Positions 17,983 to 28,759 of a DNA stretch of 64,000 bases are shown here, in pieces (the first letter of the stretch is position 1; every line of letters starts with the position of its first letter). The position numbers and the translations under genes are program-made. This DNA comes from Mesorhizobium sp. M1B.F.Ca.ET.045.04.1.1 (GTDB lineage: Bacteria; Pseudomonadota; Alphaproteobacteria; Rhizobiales; Rhizobiaceae), in NCBI RefSeq assembly GCF_003952465.1, contig NZ_CP034448.1, positions 806,001-870,000 on the forward strand, in the 5' to 3' direction. The notes below the pieces were generated by a model. The model did no database searches. It was not told the DNA's origin and worked only from the letters and a program-made list of their open reading frames with translations.

Positions 17983-18099
17983 CGCCAACCGTCCGGCCTT
18001 GAAAATCCGGGACCGTGACGGAATTTCTTGTGAACAGGGGCTTTCGTCGGAACGCCTTATCAGGGTCCTGAGAGCCTGCTTAGCGGAGAGACCAGAACA

Positions 18100-20016
<1,917 letters not shown>

Positions 20017-20040
20017 GCCGGCTGACGGCAAATAAAGCGA

Positions 20041-20068
20041 AAAGCCCGGCGCAAAGCCGGGCTTTTTT
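20041..20068 (+). terminator. Intrinsic terminator after dnaK
   Basis: AAAGCCCGGC and GCCGGGCTTT form a 10-bp stem with a short GCAAA loop, followed by a T-run to 20068. It separates dnaK from dnaJ, so dnaJ depends on read-through or its own promoter in 20069-20216. Confidence 0.9.
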
Positions 20069-20216
20069 GCACCCCCGAGCGAAAAAATGACGGAAAAACA
20101 CGGAGCAGACCCGGCTCGCTACTAGTATCCGGGCAACATCGCTCCTAAATCGAACAACGTGCCGGCGACGACGCAACAATGCTTGAAGACATTGAGCATC
20201 CGGACTGCGGGAAAAA

Positions 20217-21347
20217 ATGAAAGCTGATTTCTACGAAACGCTGGGCGTGCACAAAGGCGCCGACGACAAGGAACTCAAGAGCGCTTTCCGCAAGCTCGCC
20301 ATGCAGTTCCATCCCGACCGCAACCCCGGCGACCATGCCTGCGAGCACAAATTCAAGGAAATCAACGAAGCCTACGAGACGCTGAAGGATCCTCAGAAGC
20401 GCGCCGCCTATGACCGCTTCGGCCACGCCGCCTTCGAGCAGGGCGGCATGAACGGCGCCGCGCACGGTTTCGGCGCCGGCGGCTTCGCCGACATTTTCGA
20501 AGACATTTTCGGCGACATGATGGGCGGTCGCCAGCGCCGCTCGTCGGGCGGCCGCGAGCGCGGGGCGGACCTGCGCTACAACATGGAGATCTCGCTCGAG
20601 GAGGCATTCGCCGGCAAGACGGCGCAGATTCGCGTGCCGGCCTCCATTGCCTGCTCGGAATGCTCCGGCAGCGGCGCCAAGCCCGGCACGCAGCCGGTGA
20701 CCTGCGCCATGTGCCACGGCCACGGCAAGGTGCGCGCCACGCAAGGCTTCTTCTCGATCGAGCGCACTTGCCCGCAATGCCAGGGCCGCGGCCAGACGAT
20801 CAAGGATCCCTGCCCGAAATGCGCCGGCCAGGGCCGCGTCACCGAGGAGCGTTCGCTGTCGGTCAACATTCCGGCCGGCATCGAGGACGGCACCCGCATC
20901 CGGCTTGCCAACGAGGGCGAGGCCGGCCTGCGCGGCGGCCCTTCGGGCGACCTCTACATCTTCCTCGCGGTCAAGCCGCACGAATTCTTCCAGCGCGACG
21001 GCGCCGACCTCTACTGCAAGGTGCCGATCTCGATGACGACCGCCGCCCTTGGCGGCTCGTTCGAGGTCACCACGCTCGACGGCACGCAGACCAAGGTGAA
21101 GGTGCCGGAAGGCACCCAGAACGGCCGCCAGTTCCGGCTGAAGGGCAAGGGCATGCCGGTGTTGCGGCAGCCCAATGTCGGCGACCTCTACATCCAGACG
21201 GCGGTCGAGACGCCGCAGAACCTGTCGCGCCGCCAGCGCGAATTGCTGGAAGAGTTCGAGCAGCTCTCCTCGAAGGACAATTCGCCCCAATCGAGCGGCT
21301 TCTTCGCCCGCATGAAGGACTTTTTCGAGTCGTTCGGCGAAAGCTGA
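20217..21347 (+). CDS. dnaJ: Molecular chaperone DnaJ (Hsp40)
   Basis: The 376-residue co-chaperone starts [11 protein letters not shown] with a J domain carrying HPD ([11 protein letters not shown]), followed by a Gly/Phe-rich stretch, four zinc-binding repeats ([32 protein letters not shown]) and the C-terminal substrate-binding domains. It stimulates DnaK ATPase and delivers clients. Confidence 0.98.
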   Translation: MKADFYETLGVHKGADDKELKSAFRKLAMQFHPDRNPGDHACEHKFKEINEAYETLKDPQKRAAYDRFGHAAFEQGGMNGAAHGFGAGGFADIFEDIFGDMMGGRQRRSSGGRERGADLRYNMEISLEEAFAGKTAQIRVPASIACSECSGSGAKPGTQPVTCAMCHGHGKVRATQGFFSIERTCPQCQGRGQTIKDPCPKCAGQGRVTEERSLSVNIPAGIEDGTRIRLANEGEAGLRGGPSGDLYIFLAVKPHEFFQRDGADLYCKVPISMTTAALGGSFEVTTLDGTQTKVKVPEGTQNGRQFRLKGKGMPVLRQPNVGDLYIQTAVETPQNLSRRQRELLEEFEQLSSKDNSPQSSGFFARMKDFFESFGES

Positions 21348-21460
21348 TCCTTATCCGGCAACATTCCGGAGCGTCATCAACACCTTATGCCAGGTTGACG
21401 CCTTGCCTTGTTCCACCTAGCTGATAAGTAGCGGTTCGGGGAGCGTTGAGGAGAGCTCGC

Positions 21461-22063
21461 ATGGCACGTGGTCCCGGGTTGCGCAAAGCGCTGGCGGAAA
21501 AATTCGACGACGAGCTGAAGTTCTTCAAAGGCTGGATCGACAAGCCGAAAGCGGTCGGTTCGATCGTTCCCACCAGCTCCATCACCGCCCGCAAGATGGC
21601 CTCGATCGTCAACCCGAAATCGGGACTGCCGGTGCTCGAGGTCGGACCCGGCACCGGCGTCATCACCCGCGCCATCCTGGCCCAGGGCGTGAAGCCGGAG
21701 AACCTCTACGCGATCGAATACTCGACCGACTTCGTGCGCCATCTGCGCCGGCTCTATCCACGCGTCAACGTGATCGAGGGCGACGCCTTCAATCTCAACG
21801 CCACGCTCGGCGACAGGCGCGACCTGGTGTTCGATTCGGTCGTCTCCGGCGTGCCGCTGCTCAACTTCCCGGTCGCCCAGCGCATCGCCTATATCGAAAG
21901 CCTGCTCGACCGCATCCCGGCCGGCCGGCCGATCGTGCAGCTGACCTATGGCCCGCTGTCGCCGATCCCGCCCGGCCGCGGCAACTACACGGTCAAGCAT
22001 TTCGATTTCATCATCCGCAACATCCCGCCGACGCAGCTGTGGATCTACCGGCGCGAAAAATAA
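21461..22063 (+). CDS. pmtA: Phospholipid N-methyltransferase PmtA
   Basis: The 200-residue SAM-dependent enzyme has motif I LEVGPGTGVITRAIL near residues 59-73 and the KFDDELKFFKGWIDKPKAVG N-terminus of the rhizobial Pmt family. It methylates phosphatidylethanolamine stepwise to phosphatidylcholine, a lipid rhizobia need for effective plant interaction. The location next to dnaJ is common in rhizobia. GAGGAG at 21449-21454 sets the ATG at 21461. Confidence 0.9.
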   Translation: MARGPGLRKALAEKFDDELKFFKGWIDKPKAVGSIVPTSSITARKMASIVNPKSGLPVLEVGPGTGVITRAILAQGVKPENLYAIEYSTDFVRHLRRLYPRVNVIEGDAFNLNATLGDRRDLVFDSVVSGVPLLNFPVAQRIAYIESLLDRIPAGRPIVQLTYGPLSPIPPGRGNYTVKHFDFIIRNIPPTQLWIYRREK

Positions 22064-22158
22064 GGGAGTAGGGGAGTAAGGCAGTAGGGGAAGAGGGATG
22101 AACGGTATCATTTCCGCGCCATCCCTACTGCTCTACTGCCTTATTCCCCTACTTCCTT
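22062..22158. repeat. Inverted repeat between pmtA and FMN reductase
   Basis: The left arm (GGGAGTAGGGGAGTAAGGCA then GTAGGG, ending GGGATG near 22100) and the right arm (CATCCCTACTG to TACTTCC, 22120-22157) are imperfect inverted repeats built from the unit AGTAGGG/CCCTACT. They begin on the pmtA stop codon. The hairpin could act as a terminator-like or 3'-protective element. Confidence 0.75.
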
Positions 22159-22172
22159 AGCGAAGCAAGCCA

Positions 22173-22769
22173 ATGGCAGTGATCCCAAGAATCCTCGTCT
22201 TCGCCGGCTCGGTGCGGAGCGGCGCCTTCAGCGGCAAGACGGCCGATGCGGCGCAGAAGGAGCTTGCCCTGCAAGGTGCCGAAGTAACCCGCATCTCGCT
22301 CGGCGACTATCCGCTGCCGATCGTGGACGAGGACTTGCAGAAGGAAAAGGGCATTCCCGAAAACGCCATGAAGCTTGGCTGGCTGATCGCTACCCATGAC
22401 GGCGTGCTGATAGCGACCCCCGAATACAACGGCTCGCTGCCGCCGCTGCTGAAGAATGCGATCGACTGGGTGAGCCTGGCGCGCCATGACGGCGCCCGCA
22501 GCTTCAGGCCGCTTGCCGGCAAGGTCGCCGGCCTCTGCTCATCTTCCAAAGGCCACTTCGCCGGGATACGCTGCATCAATCATCTGCGCGCCGTGCTGGT
22601 GCGATGCCAGATGGAGGTGGTGACACCGGAGTGCTCGGTGCCGGAGGGCAGCAACGCCTTTGACGAGGATGGGAATTTCAGGGACGAAAGATTACGCCAA
22701 TCGATGGAGCGTCTATGCCGTACACTGATCGAAACCTCGCGCATGCTGTCCGTGCGGATCGAAGCCTGA
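22173..22769 (+). CDS. NADPH-dependent FMN reductase family protein
   Basis: The 198-residue flavodoxin-like protein has the FMN phosphate loop [13 protein letters not shown] near residues 9-21 and the family signature [20 protein letters not shown] near 88-107. It resembles chromate/quinone reductases such as ChrR and YieF. The pyrF frame begins at or just past its stop, so the two genes are cotranscribed. Confidence 0.92.
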   Translation: MAVIPRILVFAGSVRSGAFSGKTADAAQKELALQGAEVTRISLGDYPLPIVDEDLQKEKGIPENAMKLGWLIATHDGVLIATPEYNGSLPPLLKNAIDWVSLARHDGARSFRPLAGKVAGLCSSSKGHFAGIRCINHLRAVLVRCQMEVVTPECSVPEGSNAFDEDGNFRDERLRQSMERLCRTLIETSRMLSVRIEA

Positions 22770-22801
22770 TGCGCCCCGGCAGCTCGATTGAGGCCGACAC
22801 C

Positions 22802-23500
22802 ATGAGCGCCAAGTCCATGCAAGAGAGGCTGATCGTCGGCCTCGACGTGCCGACGCTGAAGGACGCCGAGAAGGCGGTGCGCGAGCTCGAGGGCGCCGTC
22901 TCCTTCTACAAGATCGGCTACCAGCTCGCCTTCGCCGGCGGGCTGGATTTCGCGCGCGAGCTCGCCAGCGGCGGCACCAACGTCTTCCTCGACATGAAGC
23001 TGCTCGACATCGACAACACGGTGGCCAAGGGCGTCGAGAACATCGTCAGGATGGGGGTGTCGATGCTCACCATCCATTCCTATCCGAAGGCGATGCGGGC
23101 CGCCGTGGACGCCGCCAAAGGCAGCGAGCTTTGCCTGCTGGCGGTCAGCGTGCTGACCTCGATGGACGAGCAGGACATGATCGACGCCGGCTATGAGTAT
23201 GATCCGCACACGCTGGTGCTGAGGCGCTCCGAACAGGCGCTGCATGCCGGCATGGGCGGCATCGTCTGCTCGGCCGAGGAGGCTGAGGCAGTGCGCCGGA
23301 TCGTCGGACCCGACATGGCCGTTGTGACCCCCGGCATCCGCCCGGCAGGCAGCGAGCATGGCGACCAGAAGCGTGTGGTGACGCCGGCGCAAGCGATCCG
23401 CAACGGCTCCAGCCATCTCGTCGTCGGCCGGCCGATCGTCGCCGCGCCGGACCGGCGGGCGGCGGCCGAAGCGATACTCGCCGAAATGCAATCGGCCTGA
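22802..23500 (+). CDS. pyrF: Orotidine 5'-phosphate decarboxylase
   Basis: The enzyme converts OMP to UMP, the last step of de novo pyrimidine synthesis. The 232-residue product has [15 protein letters not shown] at the N-terminus, the catalytic Lys-Asp array in [13 protein letters not shown] and the phosphate-binding TPGIRP. The ATG at 22802 gives the normal length. An alternative ATG at 22769 overlaps the preceding stop and would suggest coupling. Confidence 0.95.
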   Translation: MSAKSMQERLIVGLDVPTLKDAEKAVRELEGAVSFYKIGYQLAFAGGLDFARELASGGTNVFLDMKLLDIDNTVAKGVENIVRMGVSMLTIHSYPKAMRAAVDAAKGSELCLLAVSVLTSMDEQDMIDAGYEYDPHTLVLRRSEQALHAGMGGIVCSAEEAEAVRRIVGPDMAVVTPGIRPAGSEHGDQKRVVTPAQAIRNGSSHLVVGRPIVAAPDRRAAAEAILAEMQSA

Positions 23501-23521
23501 GTTTCAACCGGAGGAAAAAGC

Positions 23522-23809
23522 ATGCCAAAGGGGTACTGGATCGCTCGCGTCGATGTGCGCGACCCGGAAGGCTACAAGGACTATGTCGCCGCCGCCAAGC
23601 TCGCCTTCGATCGTTTCGGCGTGAAATTCCTGGCGCGCGGCGGCGAGCATGAAAAGGCCGAAGGCCCCGGCCGCGCGCGCAATGTGATCATCGAATTCGA
23701 ATCGTTTGCAGCGGCGCATGAGTGCTACCACTCGCCGGAATATCAGCGCGCCGTCGCCATCCGCCAGAAAGTAGCCGACGGCGAGATCGTGCTGGTCGAG
23801 GGCGTTTAG
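23522..23809 (+). CDS. DUF1330 domain-containing protein
   Basis: This 95-residue dimeric alpha/beta-barrel (ferredoxin-like) protein starts PKGYWIARVDVRDPEGYKDY and has the conserved NVIIEFESFAAAHECYHSPEYQ and EIVLVEGV ending. GGAGG precedes the ATG. The biochemical role of the family is unknown. It lies 21 bases after pyrF, probably in the same transcript. Confidence 0.92.
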   Translation: MPKGYWIARVDVRDPEGYKDYVAAAKLAFDRFGVKFLARGGEHEKAEGPGRARNVIIEFESFAAAHECYHSPEYQRAVAIRQKVADGEIVLVEGV

Positions 23810-23851
23810 GGACTCGGGCGCGGGGGGTTGGCGGATCGGCTGTTGCCGTGT

Positions 23852-24070
23852 TGGCACGTTGGAGATTAGCCGAAACGCCCATCTTGTCGTCATCCACGGG
23901 CGGAGCAAGGAGCGTAGCGACGCAGCGCAGACCCGAGGATCCATGCCGTGACTTCAACGCGCCGCAACGGTCCAGAATTCTGCTCCGCTGCATTTCACGG
24001 CAGCGGTAACGGCATGGATTCCAGGGTCTGCGCGCGTCGCTTCGCTCCTTGCTCCGCCCTGGAATGACGA
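23852..24070. repeat. Family A palindromic repeat, copy 4
   Basis: The arms run from TCGTCAT at 23887 to ATGACGA at 24064-24070 around a CAGAATTCTG centre. The preceding 23852-23882 (TTGGAGATTAGCCGAAACGC) is the shared core module. It fills the gap between two convergent genes. Confidence 0.85.
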
Positions 24071-24099
24071 AGTTGTCAGGTCTCAGCCAATCATGAAGG

Positions 24100-25158
24100 T
24101 CACGACGTCAGCCTATTCGCCGCCGTCTCGGCCATCGCGTCGGCCAGGCTCATGCCCCATTGCCTGCGGCAGTAATCGCGAAAATCGAAGCAAGGCAGGC
24201 CGGGGCAGACTTCGAATTCGATGAGGTGGATCGTGTCGTCGGCCTCGACCCTGAGATCGACGGAGAAGACGTCCTTCAGGCCAAGCCCGGTGATCAGCTT
24301 TTGCGCCACAGTGCGGATCGCCCGATCGGCCGCCGGCTGGCTGGCGGCGACCGGCTCGAGCTCGGGTTCGGCGTAGTTTCCGACATCCTTGGCGGCCTGG
24401 CCGGTATCGCCATAAAGCGCCATCGAGTCGGCCATGGTCTGGAAATCGCCGCCGGACTCGACAAAGACGATGCCAAGCGCCTCGACGCCGGTCCCGGGCT
24501 TCAACCCGAGGAAACTTGCCCGCACATTGCGGCCGGCGACATAGGGCTGGATAACGACATCGTCGCGATAGCCGGCAAAGACACGCCGGCTAAGCTCCAG
24601 CGCGTGATCGAGATCATGGCAGCGGGAATCCGGCCAGATGCCGATCTTGGCGCCGAGCCGGTTGGGCTTGACGAACCAGCCGGCGGGCGAGGCCGGCGGC
24701 TCGACCAGCCATTTGCCGTTGCGTGCCAGTCCGGCCGGCGGCACCGGCAGGCCGAGCGCGCCGAGCACGGCGCCGGAGCGGAACTTGTCCTGGCAGAGCG
24801 CGAACAGCGAGTCGTCGGCGCCGATCGTCGGCAACCCGTTCAGCCGCGCCATGGCGGGCGCCGCGCCGCCGCGGAAATAGGCGATGCCGTCGGTCAGCGT
24901 CCAGACCAGGGTGCCGGCCGGATCGGCCTTTGCCAACACAGTCGCGGCGTTGTCCAGCTCGACGGCCATGAAAGCGAGGCCACGCTTGTCGCAAGCGGCG
25001 GCGAGCTGGTCGAACTCAGGCGCGAGATCGGTCGACTGCGCCAGATAGGACGAGATTTCGATGGCGCGCTCAGTCGGGTAGCCATCGGCGACGAGCCGGT
25101 CGAAGCAGGCCTTCTCCGGCTCATGGACAAGGATCAGCGTCGGCCTGTTGCGCGGCAT
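24100..25158 (-). CDS. ATP-grasp protein, D-alanine:D-alanine/D-lactate ligase-like
   Basis: The 352-residue protein has an N-terminal alpha/beta domain and a central and C-terminal ATP-grasp fold: WFVKPNRLGAKIGIW supplies the ATP-binding lysine, VIQPYVAGRNVRASF follows, and DVFSVDLRVEADDTIHLIEFEVCPGLPCFDF matches the D-(x)n-EVNxxPG metal site, with Cys in place of Asn. It is probably an ATP-dependent carboxylate-amine or carboxylate-hydroxyl ligase of unknown substrate. It is not a housekeeping Ddl. It lies 94 bases downstream of the galactonate-type operon on the same strand. Confidence 0.7.
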   Translation of the reverse strand: MPRNRPTLILVHEPEKACFDRLVADGYPTERAIEISSYLAQSTDLAPEFDQLAAACDKRGLAFMAVELDNAATVLAKADPAGTLVWTLTDGIAYFRGGAAPAMARLNGLPTIGADDSLFALCQDKFRSGAVLGALGLPVPPAGLARNGKWLVEPPASPAGWFVKPNRLGAKIGIWPDSRCHDLDHALELSRRVFAGYRDDVVIQPYVAGRNVRASFLGLKPGTGVEALGIVFVESGGDFQTMADSMALYGDTGQAAKDVGNYAEPELEPVAASQPAADRAIRTVAQKLITGLGLKDVFSVDLRVEADDTIHLIEFEVCPGLPCFDFRDYCRRQWGMSLADAMAETAANRLTS

Positions 25159-25252
25159 GGGAACTCCCAGCGAAATCAGGCGCTACCATCGCATGGCCAT
25201 TGCAATCGGCTTGCGGGAAACCGACCGTGCCAGGCGATAATCCGCAAGCCGC

Positions 25253-26128
25253 TCAGGCGATCAGCACGCGCGGGTCCAAGCGCCCCTTGACGGACAAGTC
25301 GAGCAGGAAGGTCATGCCAGCTTGAGGGTCCAGCGCGCGCTGCTTCTCGTCCTTGCCCTTCCAGGCCGACGTCACCGCGATGCGGTCGGCTTTCCGGCCG
25401 ACAAAGGCGGGGCAGGACGGCTGCGTCACCGGCATCGCGATTTCGCGCAGCAGCGTGCCGTCCGGCGAATAGGCCTTCACCGCCTTGCCGCCCCAGACCG
25501 CGTTCCACAGCACGCCGTCGCGGTCGACGACCGAGCCGTCGACATAGCCCTTGGACGAGCGGTGGTCGACGAACACTTTTGGTTCGCCAACGGGCAGACC
25601 GGTCGCCGGATCGCAGGCAACGCGCATCAAAAGCCCGGTCGCGGTGTCGGTGTAATAGGCGATCGCCCCGTCCTCGGAAAAGCAGATCGAGTTGGAGACG
25701 GTGATGTCGGCAAACAGCCGGCGAAGCTCGCCCTTGAAGAACCAGTAGATCGCGCCGGCGCCCTTCCCTTCGTCCTTGCCCATCGTTCCGGTCCAGAAGG
25801 CGCCGCAGGGATGGACACGGGAATCGTTGGAGCGGGTCAGAGGATTGTCGGCCTCGATCGGCGTGTGCAGCGCCAGCTTGCCGGTCGCAACATCGCGGAC
25901 ATAGAGGCCTTTTTCGGTGGCGATGAGCTGGCGGGCATCGTCGATGATTGCGATGGCGCTGGCCATCAGGCCGAGGTCGTGCACCTTCAGCGCGCCGGCG
26001 AGCGGCTTTTCCAGGAGCCTGCCGTTGACAATGTCGAACCAGAACAGGGCATCGGTGCCGGGGTCGTAGCTTGGGCCCTCGCCGAGCTCGCAGATATGGT
26101 CGCTGAAGATCGAAACGCTATCCATCAT
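25253..26128 (-). CDS. SMP-30/gluconolactonase/LRE family sugar lactonase
   Basis: The 291-residue six-bladed beta-propeller has the opening ELGEGPSYDPGTDALFWFDI, SNDSRVHPCGAFWTGTMG with metal-binding Asn/Asp, and GYVDGSVVDRDGVLWNAVWGG. Such enzymes hydrolyse aldonolactones. It is last in a four-gene run with SDR, dgoK and dgoA, each overlapping the next by 4 bases, so D-galactono-lactone is the likely substrate. The alternative is an analogous sugar lactone. Confidence 0.88.
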   Translation of the reverse strand: MMDSVSIFSDHICELGEGPSYDPGTDALFWFDIVNGRLLEKPLAGALKVHDLGLMASAIAIIDDARQLIATEKGLYVRDVATGKLALHTPIEADNPLTRSNDSRVHPCGAFWTGTMGKDEGKGAGAIYWFFKGELRRLFADITVSNSICFSEDGAIAYYTDTATGLLMRVACDPATGLPVGEPKVFVDHRSSKGYVDGSVVDRDGVLWNAVWGGKAVKAYSPDGTLLREIAMPVTQPSCPAFVGRKADRIAVTSAWKGKDEKQRALDPQAGMTFLLDLSVKGRLDPRVLIA

Positions 26129-26763
26129 GCTCCTCCGAAAGCCTCATCCCAGGCGGCGACCGCGGCGCGGGCGCGCCTCGCCACGTCCTCGACGCTGGCG
26201 CCCGGCTTGTAGAGACTTGATCCCAGACCGAACACACTGACGCCGGCCGCCTTGTAGCCGGCAAAATCCTTGTCGGAAACGCCGCCGACGGCGCCGATCA
26301 ATGTCGTGGCCGGCAGCACCGCGCGGATCGCCGAAATACCGGCAGCGCCGAGCACGCTCGCCGGAAAGAATTTCAGCGCCGAGGCGCCAAGCTTTATCGC
26401 CTGGAAGGCCTCGGTCGGGGTGAACACGCCGGGCATCGTCACCATGCCGTGATGCATGGCGCGACCCATGACCTCGACATCGATGTTGGGGCTGACCAGC
26501 AGCCGGCCGCCGGCCTTGTGCAATTCGTCGACATCGGCCGCTGTCAGAACCGTGCCGGCGCCGACCAGCCCGGTTTCGGGAAGCGCTTCCACAATGCTGG
26601 CGATGGAGGCGAAAGGCTGCGGTGAATTAAGCGGCACTTCGATCGCCTCGATGCCGGCGTCGAAGATCGCCTGGCCGATCGCCACCGCTTCGGTAGGCTT
26701 CAGCCCGCGCAGGATGGCGACGAGGCCGCGTTTCAGTTTGGGAAAGGTCGCTGTCTGCGTCAC
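26125..26763 (-). CDS. dgoA: 2-dehydro-3-deoxy-6-phosphogalactonate aldolase
   Basis: The 212-residue class I aldolase of the KDPG/KHG family cleaves KDPGal to pyruvate and glyceraldehyde 3-phosphate. It has GLVAILRGLKPTEAV, the GAGTVLTAADVDEL motif, SPNIDVEVM and the Schiff-base lysine in GASALKFFPAS. Pairing with dgoK favours galactonate over gluconate. It starts at GTG 26763, overlapping the dgoK stop. Confidence 0.92.
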   Translation of the reverse strand: MTQTATFPKLKRGLVAILRGLKPTEAVAIGQAIFDAGIEAIEVPLNSPQPFASIASIVEALPETGLVGAGTVLTAADVDELHKAGGRLLVSPNIDVEVMGRAMHHGMVTMPGVFTPTEAFQAIKLGASALKFFPASVLGAAGISAIRAVLPATTLIGAVGGVSDKDFAGYKAAGVSVFGLGSSLYKPGASVEDVARRARAAVAAWDEAFGGA

Positions 26764-27695
26764 GCGTCACCTCCGATCATGCCGTTCTCGCGCGCGGCCT
26801 CGACAAGGCCGGCGCGCACCGCTTCATCGGCGTCGACGATGCGAAAGGCAAGGCCGGCGAAGCCGAGAGCGGCAGCATAAAGCGCGGCCAGCGCGCCGGA
26901 GGCGATCAGCACCACCGGCGCTTCGCTTGCGCCATAGCGGCGCCTGGCCGAAGCGATCTCGCCGCCGATCAAGAGCCCGGACAGGCAGGCCGCGGCATCT
27001 TCCGATTTCAGATCCTGGAGCAGCCCGGCGGCGCGGATCGCGAACAGTTTCGAGGTGACGTCGCCGCCCTCGCTAAGCGCCCGCTCGCACCACTGGCGGA
27101 AGAACGCGCTGTCCGCGGCGACCGAAGCCGGATGCTCGCCCAGCGAATGTTTCAGGATCGAATGCGCGGCGAGCACCGAAAACAACTCGCCGGTCGGCCA
27201 GGTGCCGAAGCCGGCGACCGCGCCGTCCTCGACCGCGACCCATTTCGAATGCGTGCCCGGCATGCAGACGAGATGACGGCCCTTTGCCGGCAAACCGGCG
27301 CCGGCGAGTTGCGTTTCCTCGCCGCGCATGACATCCGGCGCGTCGGCCAGGCGCTGGGCGAGGCCCGGAACGATGCGGATGTCGCGGCTCGAGCCCTCGA
27401 TGCGGGCGGCGCCGGCAAGGATGGCGCCGATCGGCGCCGGCACGGAGACATAGGGCGCCTCGATCCAGCCTTGTCGGGAACCTGCCATGCCGCAGATGAT
27501 GACCGGTAGCGTCTCGGGCGCGCCCATGGACGCGAGGTGGCCTTCCAGCACCTTGGCAAAACCTTTTTCGCGCGCGGTGATCAGCCCGTCGTCGCCGCGC
27601 CGCTCGGCAAGCACCTGGCCGGCGCCGTCGAGCAACCAGGCCCTCAGCCTGGTCGTGCCCCAGTCGATGGCGGCGACCGCGGGCGCGCCGCTCAC
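26760..27695 (-). CDS. dgoK: 2-dehydro-3-deoxygalactonokinase
   Basis: The kinase phosphorylates KDGal to KDPGal. The 311-residue product has the DgoK opening AAIDWGTTRLRAWLLD (phosphate loop), VIICGMAGSRQGW and PGTHSKWV. The GTG at 27695 is chosen because it overlaps the SDR stop (GTGA) and gives the expected length. The frame upstream of it is a shadow of the SDR gene. Confidence 0.92.
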   Translation of the reverse strand: MSGAPAVAAIDWGTTRLRAWLLDGAGQVLAERRGDDGLITAREKGFAKVLEGHLASMGAPETLPVIICGMAGSRQGWIEAPYVSVPAPIGAILAGAARIEGSSRDIRIVPGLAQRLADAPDVMRGEETQLAGAGLPAKGRHLVCMPGTHSKWVAVEDGAVAGFGTWPTGELFSVLAAHSILKHSLGEHPASVAADSAFFRQWCERALSEGGDVTSKLFAIRAAGLLQDLKSEDAAACLSGLLIGGEIASARRRYGASEAPVVLIASGALAALYAAALGFAGLAFRIVDADEAVRAGLVEAARENGMIGGDA

Positions 27696-28459
27696 AGCAC
27701 GCCTCCGTCGACGATCAGCATCTGCGCCGTCAGCATGCGCGAGGCGTCCGAGGCCAGGAACAGCACGGTGCCGACGATGTCGTCCGGCTGCATGACTTGT
27801 CTGATGCATTGCTTGGCGACATGGGCGGCAAGCGTCTCGTCGGTGACCCAAAGCTCCCGCTGCCGCTCGGTGATCACCCAGCCGGGCGCGACCGCGTTGA
27901 CGCGGATGCCGTCGGCGCCGAGCTTGCCGGCAAGGCCCTTGGTGAGACCGAGTATGCCGGCCTTGGCGGCGGTGTAGGCCGGCATGTCCGGATGGTTGAT
28001 GAGATAGGAGGTCGAGGTGAAGTTGATGATCGAGCCGCCGCCGGCGCGCTTCATGCCCGGCGCCACCGCCTGGGCGGTGAAGAAATGCGGCCGCAGGTTG
28101 ATGGCAAGGTTGTTGTCCCAGAACTCGACCGTGACGTCCTTGACCTCGTGGCGGTCGTCGAGGGCAGCGTTGTTGACGAGCGCCGTGACGTCGCCATGCG
28201 CCTTTGCCGCCTTGGCCACCGCGACGCGCAGCGCCTCGACGTCGCGCAAATCGGTCTTGAGGTAGAGCGGGCGCCGGCCAAGCTCTTTTTCGAGGCGGTC
28301 GGCGAGCGCCGTGCTGGGCTTATCGGCGATGTCGATGAAGGCGACCCTGGCGCCTTGCCGCATGAAGCCTTCAGTCAGCGCCGCGCCGATGCCGGAGCCG
28401 CCGCCGGTGATCAGCACCGAGGCGCCGTCCAGGTCGGCGAAACGCGCCGATGGCATCAT
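27692..28459 (-). CDS. SDR family oxidoreductase, probable galactose 1-dehydrogenase
   Basis: The 255-residue classical short-chain dehydrogenase has TGGGSGIG for NAD(P), NNAA, and YTAAK as the catalytic Tyr-Lys pair. It is the first gene of the coupled operon with dgoK, dgoA and an SMP-30 lactonase. The first step of a De Ley-Doudoroff route, oxidation of D-galactose to its lactone, is therefore its likely role. The start ATG at 28459 is preceded by GGGAGAGAG. Confidence 0.85.
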   Translation of the reverse strand: MMPSARFADLDGASVLITGGGSGIGAALTEGFMRQGARVAFIDIADKPSTALADRLEKELGRRPLYLKTDLRDVEALRVAVAKAAKAHGDVTALVNNAALDDRHEVKDVTVEFWDNNLAINLRPHFFTAQAVAPGMKRAGGGSIINFTSTSYLINHPDMPAYTAAKAGILGLTKGLAGKLGADGIRVNAVAPGWVITERQRELWVTDETLAAHVAKQCIRQVMQPDDIVGTVLFLASDASRMLTAQMLIVDGGVL

Positions 28460-28596
28460 GATTTCTCTCTCCCTTTGGCCGGCGCGCATCCTAGCCACGC
28501 CGGCCCCGGTAGCAAGGGCGAAAAGGCGTTTTTCGGGCTTATGTCCGACAAATGAGGTCCCCTTGAGGGCAGGACAATCGCGTATGGCAGCGCCCG

Positions 28597-28732
28597 TCCC
28601 CTCATCCGGCCGCTTTGCGGCCACGTTCTCCCCGTTGGGGAGAAGAGACTGGCGCTGACGCCGGCAATCTCCTCTCCCCTCGGGGAGAGGTCAGCCGAGC
28701 GAAGCGGAGGCTGGGTGAGGGGCCGGCGCTGC
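28597..28732. repeat. Family C palindromic repeat, copy 1
   Basis: The element runs from CCCCTCATCCGGCCGCTTTG to GGCTGGGTGAGGGGC with two inner hairpins, TTCTCCCCGTTGGGGAGAA and CTCTCCCCTCGGGGAGAG. A copy in reverse orientation is at 56617-56745. It fills most of the 300-base gap upstream of the sugar operon. Confidence 0.85.
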
Positions 28733-28759
28733 CATATGCGGGTACGCGCCGCGAATTAG

